A DNA stretch of 64,000 nt, taken from the NCBI GenBank assembly GCA_028023455.1, contig JAQFVV010012394.1:30160385-30224384 (forward strand), read 5' to 3'. Below the pieces are notes generated by a model. It was not told where the DNA came from. It did not search any database and saw only the letters and a list, made by a program, of their open reading frames with translations. The stretch is from Epiperipatus broadwayi. Its lineage: Eukaryota > Onychophora > Udeonychophora > Euonychophora > Peripatidae. Shown here one piece after another: positions 1 to 14,550 of this stretch (position 1 is its first letter; the number at the start of each line of letters is the position of its first letter). Both the position numbers and the translations under genes were made by a program.

Positions 1-502
1 ATAGTTGTTATTACAATAGGGGGAAATAGGCCAATAGATAGTGAAATTAATAATTGATTTAATTTGGTTATCTTTGTCATTATTTATTTTAAAAGTTATG
101 TTATCAAATATTGTTATATAATTAAAATCAATAGGTATTAATGATTTAACGAAATGTATCCTAAAAGTAGTTAACGATATTTTAAATATTGATGTTTAAA
201 TATACAATATTGAAAACGAGAAACGATGATTTTTTAAATTTGATCTTATGTTTTACATTGAAAAATTTAATATAGTTATACGGAATTACAAATAATTTTA
301 GTTTGTAATTTGTAGAAACAAATTAGTTATAAGAATGATGTTAAACAAATATAAGTCAGAAATATGAATGTAATAATTAAGTTGTTAGATAAAGCAGAGA
401 TAGATAGTTTATTTAGAATACACCAAAGGTTGGGCTATTAATATTTAGCTGAATCTCATAAATTATAGATGAAAATTATTGCAGGGAAATATAGGGGTTC
501 AG
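1..502. other. AT-rich DNA, no gene seen
   Basis: No exon-like reading frame, RNA gene or recognisable repeat was found on either strand. It is the left flank of the composite foldback element that begins at 515. Confidence 0.6.
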
Positions 503-694
503 ATTTAATAGTACTAAACATCACATGATCACTATCTCATACTAGCACAATAATTGTTATTAAACAATTCAAAACAAAACAACACTCTCCATATAGTAGT
601 GCCATCTTGTGCTAACAAGACCAATCAATGGATGCCAGAAGGCTTATGCATAAAATCCCTATCTAATGCCTACTCATCCAATATCCCCAGACTA

Positions 695-719
695 GTTTCT
701 GGCTTGTGGCCTTCATCAG
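695..719 (-). ncRNA. Hammerhead-like core, family A unit 1
   Basis: Read on the minus strand, the core is CUGAUGA, then GGC-loop-GCC with flanking A and A, then GAAAC. The invariant hammerhead bases and a 3-bp stem II are present. I could not fold convincing stems I and III around a cleavage triplet, so this may be a decayed or atypical motif. Confidence 0.4.
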
Positions 720-1161
720 TGAGGAGCCTTGGATCTGAGAGCACTGCACCTAGATCTTAGGATCTAATGCAACCCTCCAGCACCCACCTTTTAACTCTAT
801 TTAACTACAAAACTATGAGAATGAAATTGAAAACACTATTAATATTTTCAATCCAAGCTCAATAGCTTATATAGTCATATGGGTCTGAACTCAATTCAGT
901 ACCCATACATTTTGGTGTCTTTGGCTCTTTAACAACCATAGCCACCACTATCCTATTAGGCAGGATTGGTGTTAAACCACTAAACATCACATGATCACTA
1001 TCTCATACTAGCACAATAATTGTTATTAAACAATTCAAAACAAAACAACACTCTCCATATAGTAGTGCCATCTTGTGCTAACAAGAGCAATCAATGGATG
1101 CCAGAAGGCTTGTGCATAAAATCCCTATCTAATGCCTACTCATTTTAATATCCCCAGACTA

Positions 1162-1186
1162 GTTTCTGGCTTGTGGCCTTCATCAG
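1162..1186 (-). ncRNA. Hammerhead-like core, family A unit 2
   Basis: The same minus-strand core as at 695-719, repeated one unit later. It has CUGAUGA, a GGC/GCC stem with a five-base loop, and GAAAC. Self-cleavage is not shown by sequence alone. Confidence 0.4.
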
Positions 1187-1868
1187 TGAGGAGCCTTGGA
1201 TCTGAGAGCACTGCACCTAGATCTTAGGATCTAATGCAACCCTCCAGCACCCACCTTTTAACTCTATTTAACTACAAAACTATGAGAATGAAATTGAAAA
1301 CACTATTAATATTTTCAATCCAAGCTCAATAGCTTATATAGTCATATGGGTCTGAACTCAATTCAGTACCCATACATTTTGGTGTCTTTGGCTCTTTAAC
1401 AACCATAGCCACCACTATCCTATTAGGCAGGATTGGTGTTAAACCACTAAACATCACATGATCACTATCTCATACTAGCACAATAATTGTTATTAAACAA
1501 TTCAAAACAAAACAAGATGGCACTACTATATGGAGAGTGTTATTTTGTTTTGAATTGTTTAATAACAATTATTGTGCTAGTATGAGATAGTGATCATGTG
1601 ATGTTTAGTGGTTTAACACCAATCCTGCCTAATAGGATAGTGGTGGCTATGGTTGTTAAAGAGCCAAACACACCAAAATGTATGGGTACTGAATTGAGTT
1701 CAGACCTATATGACTATATAAGCTATTGAGCTTGGATTGAAAATATTAATAGTGTTTTCAATTTCATTCTCATAGTTTTGTAGTTAAATAGAGTTAAAAG
1801 GTGGGTGCTGGAGGGTTGCATTAGATCCTAAGATCTAGGTGCAGTGCTCTCAGATCCAAGGCTCCTCA

Positions 1869-1893
1869 CTGATGAAGGCCACAAGCCAGAAAC
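1869..1893 (+). ncRNA. Hammerhead-like core, inverted family A unit
   Basis: Plus-strand copy of the core in the inverted arm: CUGAUGA at 1869-1875, the GGC/GCC stem, and GAAAC at 1889-1893. It faces the cores in the direct units, so transcripts of either strand carry at least one. Confidence 0.4.
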
Positions 1894-2034
1894 TAGTCTG
1901 GGGATATTGGATGAGTAGGCATTAGATAGGGATTTTATGCACAAGCCTTCTGGCATCCATTGATTGCTCTTGTTAGCACAAGATGGCACTACTATATGGA
2001 GAGTGTTGTTTTGTTTTGAATTATTTAATAGTAC

Positions 2035-3466
2035 ACAGTATAAAATCCGTATTGACTGTATTTTAATATCTATGTTGAGCATAAAATCAGAGGAAGAGGA
2101 ACTTTAAGATCGAAAAAACTCCTTGATGATTTTATAATTATTATTGTAATATCTTCTTAGAAAAATAAATAAATGAAGATCAAAGGATGAATATCATGGT
2201 ATCTAAAAATATACAAAAAGTGACATTTCATCGTATTATAATAAGATTATTGTATGGAAGCAGGACTATAATAATTAATATATTCCCTTTTGTCTTTATA
2301 AGTTAATTCTTAACTTATAATGGTTGATAAGTGTAAAAGAAGGGGAGAATGATGATCTAAGGGAAACACCTGATTTGTGATATATAAAAAAAATATGTAA
2401 AGGTAAATATCACAACAGCACTATATTATATGAAAAGGTAATATTTTTTTGTTTATTGTAAATATATAAGAGGTAAAAAGGGAATGAAAAATTTTTCAAT
2501 TGTTTATAGTGTTATTATATTATATTGGTATATAACTTTATTACTATTGTTATTTTACATTGCCTGTTAGTTAAAAATGTTTATTATAATATTTTGTAAA
2601 TAATATGATTAAAGTTGTTTTAAAAGTGAACTTGAGTACTGAAAGTTGCATTTCTTTTATGGGAGTCATTGTCACAATACCACATGAACCCAAATTGTAC
2701 AGTTTGAGATTGAAAGAAGAAATTAATCCAGTTTACAACAATATAACAGTCAACTTAGCACACATTTCTTAAAAGAGATTTTAACTTACTCTAAGCTGCC
2801 TTGTTCACATAAGACCTTGGTGATTATCAAAGTATGCCTATCTATAAGGAATTAAATTATGAATTACTTAATATTGAAAGTATCAAATCTAATTACATAA
2901 ATACAAAATAGGAGTACAATTTTGATTATAGATTCCAGTTATAAGTCTTGTCTTAATTAATACCCTACCTATAGAGTTTAGTAAAATCCCTCTTGATATT
3001 TTATAGGTGGATTAAATAACTCATGAAAATAATGATTAATCTAAGATCTCCTTAGTATAAAATTATTATTATGATTATTGCTAATTATAATCCTATAGAA
3101 GTAATAATAATAAATATACAATAACATGATATTATAATTTCTTTATTAGTTAATTGAAAGTCAATAATTATAGATGTTATATTATATTCATTTAATCATT
3201 ATTGTTAGTCATGAGAGTATGTAAATATTGAATAAGGAAAAGTGTCTAAGTATTCTCATGCTGTTGGATAAATACTTTAGTATTTATTTAATGTTAAAGG
3301 GTATACAATCTTGTTGATAGGATAGGAGAGCCTCACAATTGTTAATATTGACCAAAGATAATTGAAAAAATAGTAAGAGTCTTAAATGATACCTAGATAA
3401 AGTCATACGACAGCGCCTAATGTAGGGACTTATCATCCTATTGACAGGGTACAGTAATATATATAT
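2035..3466. other. AT-rich DNA, no gene seen
   Basis: No supported exon or RNA gene was found. There is a short (TA) run near 3451-3474. Confidence 0.55.
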
Positions 3467-4305
3467 ATATATATAAGTTACAAGTTTGTTTACTAGCAAT
3501 TTATGATCCTTGCTAATTTACTTTCATGCTCTTTGTTTACATAAATTCCTATATATAACATCATTTGCAGCATAAGACTGAAAAAAGTATCTTTTTGAGG
3601 TTCAGACTTAGTGTTACTCACAGAGGGTATTGCTAAAATATTTTAATGTTTGGAAGGGTTATTTGATGGTTTCTATTTTGATTTTCAACTAGTGTCATGC
3701 ACTATGATTTCATCTTATATATTTACATTTGGAAGCTATCAAAGTTTAAAAATGACTAATGTTATTGTCTTTGTTTGTATATATAAGTAAAAGGTGTTTG
3801 TTTTCTAGCAATTTAAGGTTGTTGCTGATTTAAATTTTAGTTTTTTGTTTGAATAGCTCTGAATTTCAATATATAACATCATTTACAGCATAAGACCCAA
3901 TACCTATTTTTTTTAGTTTGGCTGTTTGAGGTTCATACATTATATTTATTCACAGAGAGTGTTGCTAAAATATTTTGATGCTTGATTTTCTATTTAATTT
4001 TCATCTGGCATTGGGCATTATGATATTTTCTCAACATATTTATGTTGGGAGATAGCAATTTTAAAAATGACTTATAATCTTTCTTTGTATAAATAAGTCA
4101 AACATGTTTGTTTATTTGAAATTTAAGATCATTGCTAATTTAATTTCTCACTCTTTGTTTGAATAAGTCTGAATTTCAATATAACATTGCCTGTATCATA
4201 AGATTCAAGAGAATATCCTTTCGTGTCTAGCTGTTTGATGTTTGGCTTTTGTGTTTATTCACAAAAAAGGGTTGCTGAAGTGTTTTAATGTTTGAAAGAG
4301 TGATT

Positions 4306-4310
<5 letters not shown>
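3467..4310 (+). repeat. Tandem repeat, about 313-bp period, 2.7 copies
   Basis: The string around CTAGCAATTTA...TTGCTAATTTA recurs near 3494, 3807 and 4121, at 313-bp steps. Associated segments such as ATATAACATCATTTRCAGCATAAGA and the CACAGAGRGTRTTGCTAAAATATTTT region recur in step. Copies differ by many substitutions, so the array is old. It ends at a (TA)n run at 4311-4339 followed by TTGTGAC. It could be a satellite fragment or the internal repeats of an unrecognised element. Confidence 0.75.

Positions 4311-4339
<29 letters not shown>
4311..4339. repeat. (TA)n microsatellite
   Basis: Pure TA run directly followed by TTGTGAC, a junction seen at several element borders in this window. Confidence 0.9.
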
Positions 4340-4342
<3 letters not shown>

Positions 4343-4800
4343 GACTTTCTGGTTTGGTACCAGAAATATTAATTGTAATTGTGTAATGCTATACCAGTAA
4401 CATCTGATATCATCCTATTAAAAAAAGTGAAATAACGTGAAATTTTTAGTTTTTTTTATTTAAGACTTAAAACTATGATTAGAAGTATTTGTAGATGTAA
4501 TTTAAAAGGTTATTGGATGTTTAGTAACTTACTTTAGTGTATAATCAATGATAGGTAAGGGGGGGTGCTTGTCACAAAAATAGTCAGTTTAGTTTGAGTT
4601 AATGCTAATTTGTTTTATTTATCTACAGAACAGTATTAAGATTTGTTTGAATGATTCTCTAGTTCATTTGCTTTTAATATTTTAATTTATAGTATAAACA
4701 GTGAAATATGTTTAACTCATCATCATTAAAATAGTCATTTAGTCATATCAGTTTGGTATCTGTAGTACATTATTTGTAAATATTCATGTATGTCAGTGTA

Positions 4801-4880
4801 TCATATCTCATATGCAAATATTTAATTTCATATGCTTCCACAATCGGAATCATATCTCATATGCAAATATTTAATTTCAT
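4801..4880. repeat. 49-bp direct duplication with ATGCAAAT
   Basis: A 31-bp string containing TCATATGCAAATATTTAATT occurs at 4801-4831 and 4850-4880. The octamer ATGCAAAT is a POU-factor type site, but nothing else here points to an enhancer. Confidence 0.6.
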
Positions 4881-7800
4881 AACTAATAGTGTTAAAAACC
4901 AGCTTTAATACATTTTAAGTGAATTAATGGATTATTGGACTGGTGAATTATTAAACAACAAATATACTATAAAATATTTTATTTGTTAAAACAATTGTTA
5001 TTAGTTTTATTCTGTTGCTTTGGAAGTACAGAATATTTAATTCTCAGTTCAATTTAATATTTAATATTTTTTTATTTATTTAAAAGACAAAATTTTTTTA
5101 CCTCCCACTTTCTTTTTTTTTCAAGACAAGAAAGTTTCTTGCATAAATTAAAAAGTTCAGTGCAATGGGAAGAGAAAGTTTCTGTCTGGTGACCTTTGAA
5201 CTTTCAGATAATCTTGGACTATTGGAAGAATAAATGTTAGGTAATATTTTAAAATCTATAAAAGGATTAATTACAATTCTATAAGGGACTGCTGAAAAAT
5301 TTTCTACTACTGATTCATCTTCAAATTCATTGTATTAACAAAGTTTAATAGTATAGTTTTGTTTATTATAAGCCAATTCTTCCAAAATTCAAGTTGAAAG
5401 TGTAAAAATATATTATTGGTTCCCAGAGATGAGAGTGTAAACAACACTAAGAGGTACATTGATTATGTTCTTAAGCTAACTATTTAGATTTTCCAACCAT
5501 TGTTTGAAATGCATGTAAGGGTCTATACTATATATTATTTAAATTTAATTGCTGATATTAAAGAAAGAATGGGAATGCATAATAGTATTTTAAATTTGCT
5601 TTATTTAAACTTTAAACCTAATTGGAAAGAAGAAAGAGGAATGTTTGTTTGTTTTTCAAAATTATTTTTCTTAAAATTTAAGTATAGTATTAATGGAGCA
5701 ATTGTAGACATTTATTATGTTGAAAAAGTTTGCAAACTATTATTAAACATGTCAAGAACTCCAAATAATAATTCTGTGCTAGTTATCAAAGGAGAAGGTT
5801 GAGAAAGACACATATGAATCATTTAATTGTATTGCCATTATTATTGGAACACTTGTTTGACTATTTGTATTTTTGCCTATTAGAAAAATAAGACTAAATG
5901 TATATTTTAACGGTATGTCTAATTATTTATCCCCATTACTGTGAGAAATGAATTTATAAAAATAGATAAAACTGAATATGACTTTACTTTATTAATTGCT
6001 CTTCTCATTTACGGTGGAATTTCTTTATGTAAAATATTGCCAACCAAAAAATGGAAATTTAAGTAAATATTATCAGTTAAATAATTATATGCATTTATGA
6101 ATGACTCTGAATATATAAATTAAATGCTTGAATATATTCCCTGCATGAATAATGAATTATTACTTTATTCGCATCATGATAAAGTGTTTATTGCTTAATA
6201 AAAAATTATCCTATCTATAATGTTAACAGTGATTTCATTAGCTTATTGTTAAGAACATTGAATACTACTATTATGAATTAAAAATAATATTGTTTGTCTT
6301 CCTGCAGTAATGTGTGTTATGTATTCGTCAGTATCTTTGTGCTAATAATTTTTATTATTTAAGATATGACCAAGGGATGTCATTTATAAACTATCAATAA
6401 ACTTTTCATTTTTACAAACAAGAAAAAGAAGAAAAAAGAACTTTAGTTATTGTTATTATTATTTGATATTTAACAGATAGATAGTTTAAGAAGTGTTTTA
6501 TGATTTTTATTATTATATTTATCATTGTTTTCTACAAGAACATCTCATTGAAGAGATAATATGAAAAAAATATTATGCTAGGTAATTTTTTTTATTAATT
6601 TAGTATAAGTTTTATCGTGTGTTCTATTATAAACATTGGTGCATGGTAAAAAAAAAAAGGAAGATGTCCATTTAATGCTGAAGGGGTTAACAGCTTTTCT
6701 AAAAAGAAGCTCATTATATAAATTCTTATAGTATATCTATGCGTTTTTCAATAGATTAAAAAAATAATTATTTTCAATAATTATTTAACCTAGAATATAA
6801 AGATTTATTATTTATCTAAGCTAAACTTTTACTTTAAATTTGTGCTAATGCAAATGCACTATAAAAAGATTATTTGTCTTACCTTGCCAATAGAAATTAT
6901 TGCCTTGTTTTTCAACCATCATTAGTATGTTACCAAATCATAAATATTATATTATCAGATATGAAATATTTATCCATTATTGCTTTTACAGTTAGTAATT
7001 GATATTTTTACAGTAGTTCTTTGCTTACTGAGATTTGAATTGTCTGTGTATTATTATGCTTGTATATGTTTGTCTATTATTAAATTCAACTATAATAATG
7101 TGTAAATTGCAAGTAAAAATGTTATAAAGTCTATCAGTTTCCAAGGAAGAGAATGGTCAATTGATTTGGAAAGATTAGAGATTTATTTAAGTATGAATTT
7201 ATTGTTCTTTATTATGCTTGAATGGAAAAGGGTTCAGTGGCTATACATAATAAAGTTATTGATGTTTTGTAGTATTTTATGGGATTGAGTAATCTCTCCT
7301 CTTTTGTTATTTGAATATTTGATATGGGTAGATTGCCTAATATATTGGATGGGATAGAATAGACTCTCCCTTATTTTATTGAAGTATTTGATAGGAGTAG
7401 ATTGAATCCTCCAGTTTTGATATTTGATATTATGAATTAGAGTATGTGAAGCCAAGTATTTTATCTCTTTGATTAGTTTGGTGGTGAGATTTGTTCCCAC
7501 CAGTTTATTTAGTCTCAGAAGTTAGACTTAAAAGTTGTTGTATTGCTATTTATATGATTACTATGGTGAAAATCTTTTATCCCCATGTGACATATGGAAT
7601 GTCTTTCATCTTATACTATAGCCAAGTGCCAGATAATTTATTGATAAAAAGAAGAATAAAAGCAGAATTGATTTTCTCACAAAACAGCTGTAGTAAAGTT
7701 AGTGATTAAAGCTTGATTGTCCATTGTCTTCATCCATATTATGATTGTATTACAACTTCATAAGTAAACCAATTGTATAAAGTATTAATTTAAAGGATAT

Positions 7801-7928
7801 GAAAAAATCCATCATTAATGCATAATTTTAGTTATTATTTCAAATCATTTTGTATTTATCACTTAAATTTCATATCATCAATTTTCAATATTCAATCATC
7901 ATTTGAGTAATTAAGCACCAGAGGACAA
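4881..7928. other. AT-rich DNA, no gene seen
   Basis: About 3 kb with no splice-bounded coding-like segment, RNA gene or element ends that I can recognise. Open frames near 5500-5802 and 7234-7500 have AT-driven composition and no motif. Confidence 0.5.
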
Positions 7929-8075
7929 AACATAGTTAATTAGTAGAATTATTTATTTCTATTTTGGCAAAATAAAACATAGTTAATTAATAGAATTCTT
8001 TACTTCATTTTTGCAAGGACAGAATACATTTAATTAATGGAGTTATTTATTTCCATTTTGCAAAATGTAGTTTGA
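7929..8075. repeat. Short tandem repeat, about 50-57 bp, three copies
   Basis: Three diverged copies share ACATAGTTAATTARTAGAATT followed by a TTTATTTC..TTTTGCAA block, starting near 7930, 7977 and 8030. Confidence 0.65.
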
Positions 8076-9507
8076 CATTATTCTTATTTTATACCTGTTA
8101 TTAGATTCAAACCCCTTTACTTTATTTTAGTTAATGTGCATTTGAAGTAAAATGCCAAAAAAAAATTAGTTTTATGTTATAATTTAATATAAATATTTAA
8201 TCATATGTTAGGTATCATAGACTTACCAACTAATAGATAATTTGAGAGTGCTAAAAATAAGATGTCGAATATAAAGTAAATTTTGTAGTTTATTGTTTGA
8301 AGTTTAGGGCTATACTACTTCAATTTTATATGTTTATCAGAAGTGACTGATAACTAAAAACCATTTTGCAATAAAATGTAAAGATTTTATTTTGGTTCAT
8401 TATGTTAGTGTTAAAAATATAATATGTTTCCATAAGTCTATCAAGATGTTTTGATTGATGAGATATGTCAGATTAGAAATTAGCAAATTATATTGTGTTA
8501 TCTGTTCTTATGTTAATTTTAACCATTGATGCTAAATACATCCAGACGTTGTACCAATTAGAAAGAAATTAAATGTTTGCTGAACTATTTTTTATTTTGT
8601 TAATAAATGTTTTATTATTCAAAATTGTATTCAGAATTTTTTTTTAACATACATTTGTATTTCATATTTCCACACATGCTCACACATTTATTTTATCTAA
8701 TATGATATGATTGTACTTTTCATTTAATTTAATGATAAACATCCAGATATGATGATGTTGATTTCCTTGATCCAAACACTGTATGAGATGTCAATTATTT
8801 ATTTCTTTTCTAAAAAAGTTTTATCATTTAGTAATTGTTTAGATGATGAATTGAAATCAAAATGTGCCTGATTTCTTTCATTATCTAACTGCCATTCTTT
8901 AGTTAGGGTATTGCTTAATTTATATCATTACTTCCATAATAGTAAATAGTAGTTGTTAAAAAGTAGATTTGAAATTAAGCTATGCAATAAATTAATTCCC
9001 TGAGATATTCAATTTTTAATTCAGATTAAATAACAAATTCAGTTAACCAATTTAGATTACTGCATAATTAAAAGTTCAGTAAGGTTAGGTTTATTTTATA
9101 TTTAGTTCCAACTAACTACACAGTACAGTGATTAAACACTACATTTTAGTTATTAGTTTAATTTTCTAATATGGTAGAGGTTGTTCAATGCATGTGGATG
9201 ATGGGAGGCAGTGAAGTATAGATTATAATTAATTAATTTTAGATGGTAGAATTTTACCAATATAATTCTTATTTATTTTAAAATTTGATAGATGTTTTAT
9301 TTCCTATTAATTATAATATTTCCTCCACATCTAATGTACATTTTACACCTCATAGACCTCTGTATCCCTCAACTGAGCTAGGCTAAGGTGAAACTTTATT
9401 TAAGAGCCTCATAAATAAATTTAGGATAAAGTTAAATCAATAGTTTATTCTATGGTTCATAGAATTGGCACCCCTGGGTATTTTTTAGTGATGGTGATTG
9501 GTGATGA
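8076..9507. other. AT-rich DNA, no gene seen
   Basis: No convincing exon. A 24-nt segment at 8227-8250 has splice-like borders on the minus strand but no coding support. Confidence 0.5.
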
Positions 9508-9592
9508 GGGGTTACAATATATATATATATATTGAGTACCAATGAAAAGTTGACTAGTTCTCTCCCTCCCTCCCTCTCTCTCTCTCTCTCTC
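9508..9592. repeat. TA and CTCC/CT microsatellite cluster
   Basis: GTTACAATATAT... at 9511-9530 is followed by a CTCC and (CT)n run at about 9560-9592. The GTTACAA-(TA)n border matches other element ends in the window. Confidence 0.8.
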
Positions 9593-10615
9593 TAAGATAT
9601 CTATAGTTTCTCTCTGAATCAATGTATGTGTTATGCAACATGTTTTAACTATTCATTGTGAAAATTTTAAGTATTATTATATCTGAATCACAACTTACAA
9701 TGCGAGATATTACAGTGTATGTTGTATCTTTGTAAAATATTTTCAAAGCTCTTTATGCCATAATAAAATCCTGCAAACCACTTTAAAATGTTTTGTGATT
9801 TATGATTTCACTGCCATAAACGTAATCATTTTAAATGTTTCAGTGACAGTTTTTCCCAATATAAAATTTAACATTAGCATGTTATTCTATTATGGATTAA
9901 ATTGAGTTGTTAAAAAGTAATTGAATAATTCATAAAAAAAGTCTGAATATCTGAAGGGCTATAGTTAAGCTGATATCCATGAATCTTGAGACTTATAGTT
10001 GAGCCACTCCCAGCTACGTTAGCAATTGCTTGAAAGTTTAGAAGAATTTTGAGCAGCAAATTGACAGAAATGATCACAATCCATGATATTAAGTTCCGAA
10101 GTTTGCCCCTATGCCACTGACTTAAATCATAAAAGGCACAGAGTTATGTAATACAGTAAATGGGAAATGTTATTGTAGTCTTCTATAGTGGAAGAGTCGG
10201 AGACCTTTGATTTAAATGTTCTTGGATCGATTTTCAGATAAATAAGAACAAAAAATTTCCAGTTCTGCTTAACCTGCTTTATGATGTTCCAGCGTCACAT
10301 GACTGTTCAAGTAACTAATCGAACAATTACTTCATTATATGGAAGTAAATATAACACTATGCCAGCTAGCTATTTATGTTACTTTTTATATATTTTATTA
10401 ATAAAAAATAATAATAAAATAGTTTACTTTGTTTTTAATACAAAAAATAAATTTCAACATGTTTACTACATAGCGACTTTTCTGAAATTAGATATTTAAA
10501 TCGCATTATTAACTAAATTAATATATACTAAAAAGTGTAAGAATGGTATCTAGGGTCAATGATTATTAAATGCTTTTGATAGAAGTACGAGCATCGCATT
10601 CAAATTTTTACTTAC
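9593..10615. other. AT-rich DNA, no gene seen
   Basis: Probable intron downstream (minus orientation) of the collagen exon. Nothing else was recognised. Confidence 0.5.
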
Positions 10616-10666
10616 GTAAACCATAATTGCCCCATTCTCCTTTGTCTCCTTTAGGACCTGGAAGTC
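10616..10666 (-). CDS. Collagen-type exon (Gly-X-Y repeats), internal exon of a minus-strand gene
   Basis: On the minus strand a pyrimidine-rich tract ending TTTTTACAG precedes a 51-nt segment, and a consensus donor GTAAGT follows at 10615-10610. In phase 1 the segment reads (G)LPGPKGDKGEWGNYGL, with glycine at every third residue for six triplets. This is the signature of a triple-helical collagen domain in an extracellular or membrane collagen. The exon starts in a split Gly codon and ends one base into a codon beginning with C, which is a Y-position residue. Its length is 17 codons, not a multiple of nine bases as in classic fibrillar collagen exons, which suggests a non-fibrillar or divergent collagen. 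It is the clearest host coding sequence in the window. Neighbouring exons were not found nearby, so its introns are long and full of repeats. Confidence 0.72.
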
Positions 10667-10740
10667 CTGTAAAAACGAAAATATATATATAATATTTCAA
10701 AGAAATCTAATTTATATGATTAAAATTTTAAATACCCCAT

Positions 10741-10860
10741 AATTATATTCTTTCAGTCGCACACTTCCCCATTAAATTTTAAAAAAAAAGCTTGAATTTT
10801 TCTGCAAAATTCAAACTTTTCCTTATTTAAAGGGGGAATGTGTCCGAAAGAATATAGCTA
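10741..10860. mobile_element. Small MITE-like inverted repeat
   Basis: The left arm TATATTCTTTCAGTCGCACACTTCCCC-like sequence at about 10745-10771 pairs with GGGGGAATGTGTCCGAAAGAATATA at about 10831-10855. The arms total about 30 bp around a GC-poor centre that also pairs (AGCTTGAATTTT with AAAATTCAAACTT). It lies 75 bp upstream of the collagen exon, inside its intron. TA may be the target duplication, but this is uncertain. Confidence 0.7.
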
Positions 10861-11213
10861 TAAAGTATTTAAAATATTTTATATAGATTTTAACTAGGAT
10901 TATGCAATATTTCTATTTGTTATATGATTAATATATATATACACACACACAAAACTATTTGACCATTCATTGTTAAAACAATCCAGTTTGACGCAATACA
11001 CCCAGAACAATTAGAAATAATTAACATTTAATCAGACATTGACGAAAGATGCGGCACCTCAACCGTGATTTTATTAATTGTGTAAATTGATTGAATAAAA
11101 CATAAACATTTGCATGTTAAAAGTATGAGGAAACATATGGACTATTATGTAAATATTTTTTTTTTGTATTGTCTTTTTAAATCGTTTTCCGAGATGCTTT
11201 ATTTTTGAACACA
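10861..11213. other. Short intron-like spacer, no feature
   Basis: AT-rich sequence between the MITE and the TATC array, with a (TA)(CA) run near 10931-10950. Confidence 0.5.
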
Positions 11214-13581
<2,368 letters not shown>

Positions 13582-14545
13582 TAAACCAATGAATACATCA
13601 TAACAAGTTGGTGTATATAATAACCACTTAACCCACAACCAATCACAAAGCAGTGAACTTTTTATTACACTAACAGTATGCCTAAATTGGTCAAAAAGTT
13701 ATAAGCATCTTCATTCAATGCTATTGTTATTTTGATAGAGAAGTTAACAGCCAGTGATTGTCAGTGGGTAAAAATTTGTTCATTTCAAAATATGTGTGCA
13801 TAAAGGGATATAATTAACAATTTTGGAATGTGCTTACACTCAAAAACATTTCCCTGTTTCATAAAGGCTTGTGTGCTTTGATCATCATCATTTTTACTGA
13901 GTATTGAATGGAGATTTCACAAAATACTATAATAATATATACATAACTTAGCCATATGTAGAAAAGATATAGTGTATATATTTCTTGTATAATATACTGG
14001 TCAAAATTTCAAATATGACCATCTTATAAAAATTATATTTCTTTTTCAAAACATATATTGATGAACTAAATGCAATACAACTAATAAAAAAACATTTTTA
14101 TGTAAAAATATAAAATAGCAAATAGAGATAATTAAGACTAAAGTAAGAAAATAATCCAAAATTTTATTTAAGGAATAAGTATCATTTTAAAATGTAATCT
14201 TTTATTTTTTGTGGAGAAAAGTCAACTCTAATTGGTAGAAGCTAAACATGTATAAAGAGAATTAACATAACGATGCAAAATTATTTATAGATATCAGCAC
14301 AACAATATTACCTGCAACAATAGGACAGCAATTTTGCATGATGTAAATATATTGTCTCATCATCTTCAAATTATTAATATAAAAATTGAATCTTTCTTTA
14401 AACCTACTTCAAATAAGCTTGGAAATAAAATAAAAATATTTTATGTACATGCAATACATAAAATATGTAATTGTGTTTGTAAAAATGCAAATTAAAAGTG
14501 CATTTAGATCTGACTAGCCAAAAAAGTCACAGTATAAATAATTAA
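13582..14545. other. AT-rich DNA, no gene seen
   Basis: No exon, RNA gene or element boundary recognised. Confidence 0.5.
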
Positions 14546-14550
14546 AATAA

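Larger units (their letters stand above)
515..2022. mobile_element. Composite family A foldback element (tandem plus inverted units) with 12-bp TSD
   Basis: Two head-to-tail units start at 515 and 981 (period 466-467 bp), followed by a partial third unit at 1448-1514. The sequence then flips and the reverse complement of the unit runs from about 1519 to 2022. The whole array is bracketed by one 12-bp duplication, ATTTAATAGTAC, at 503-514 and 2023-2034, so it was inserted as a single piece. The inversion junction shares the bases ACAA between the two orientations, which looks like a template switch. Diverged copies occur near 14.6, 17.2 and 19.9 kb. No long protein is encoded; short open frames inside are repeat shadows. 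Each unit has a hammerhead-like core. Such direct and inverted terminal repeats with variable TSDs resemble Penelope-like element pseudo-LTRs or retrozymes, but this assignment is inferred. Confidence 0.8.
981..2022. repeat. Large inverted repeat inside the composite element
   Basis: The second direct unit and partial third unit (981-1514) are closely matched by the reverse-complement copy at 1519-2022, giving a near-palindrome with arms of roughly 500 bp and almost no spacer. A transcript through it could fold into a long hairpin. Confidence 0.85.

Noticed and set aside
554-760. Open frame in family A, recurring at 1828-2082 and 17162-17347
   Set aside because: It recurs because the repeat recurs. 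No codon bias or domain is seen and the copies are broken in different ways.
7929-8075. CRISPR-like spaced repeats
   Set aside because: The copies are diverged and abut as tandem repeats with no unique spacers. The genome is eukaryotic.
8227-8250. 24-nt minus-strand segment with TTTTTAG acceptor-like and GTAAGT donor-like borders
   Set aside because: Too short to judge, and no reading phase supports it as a collagen exon. Such borders arise by chance in AT-rich DNA.
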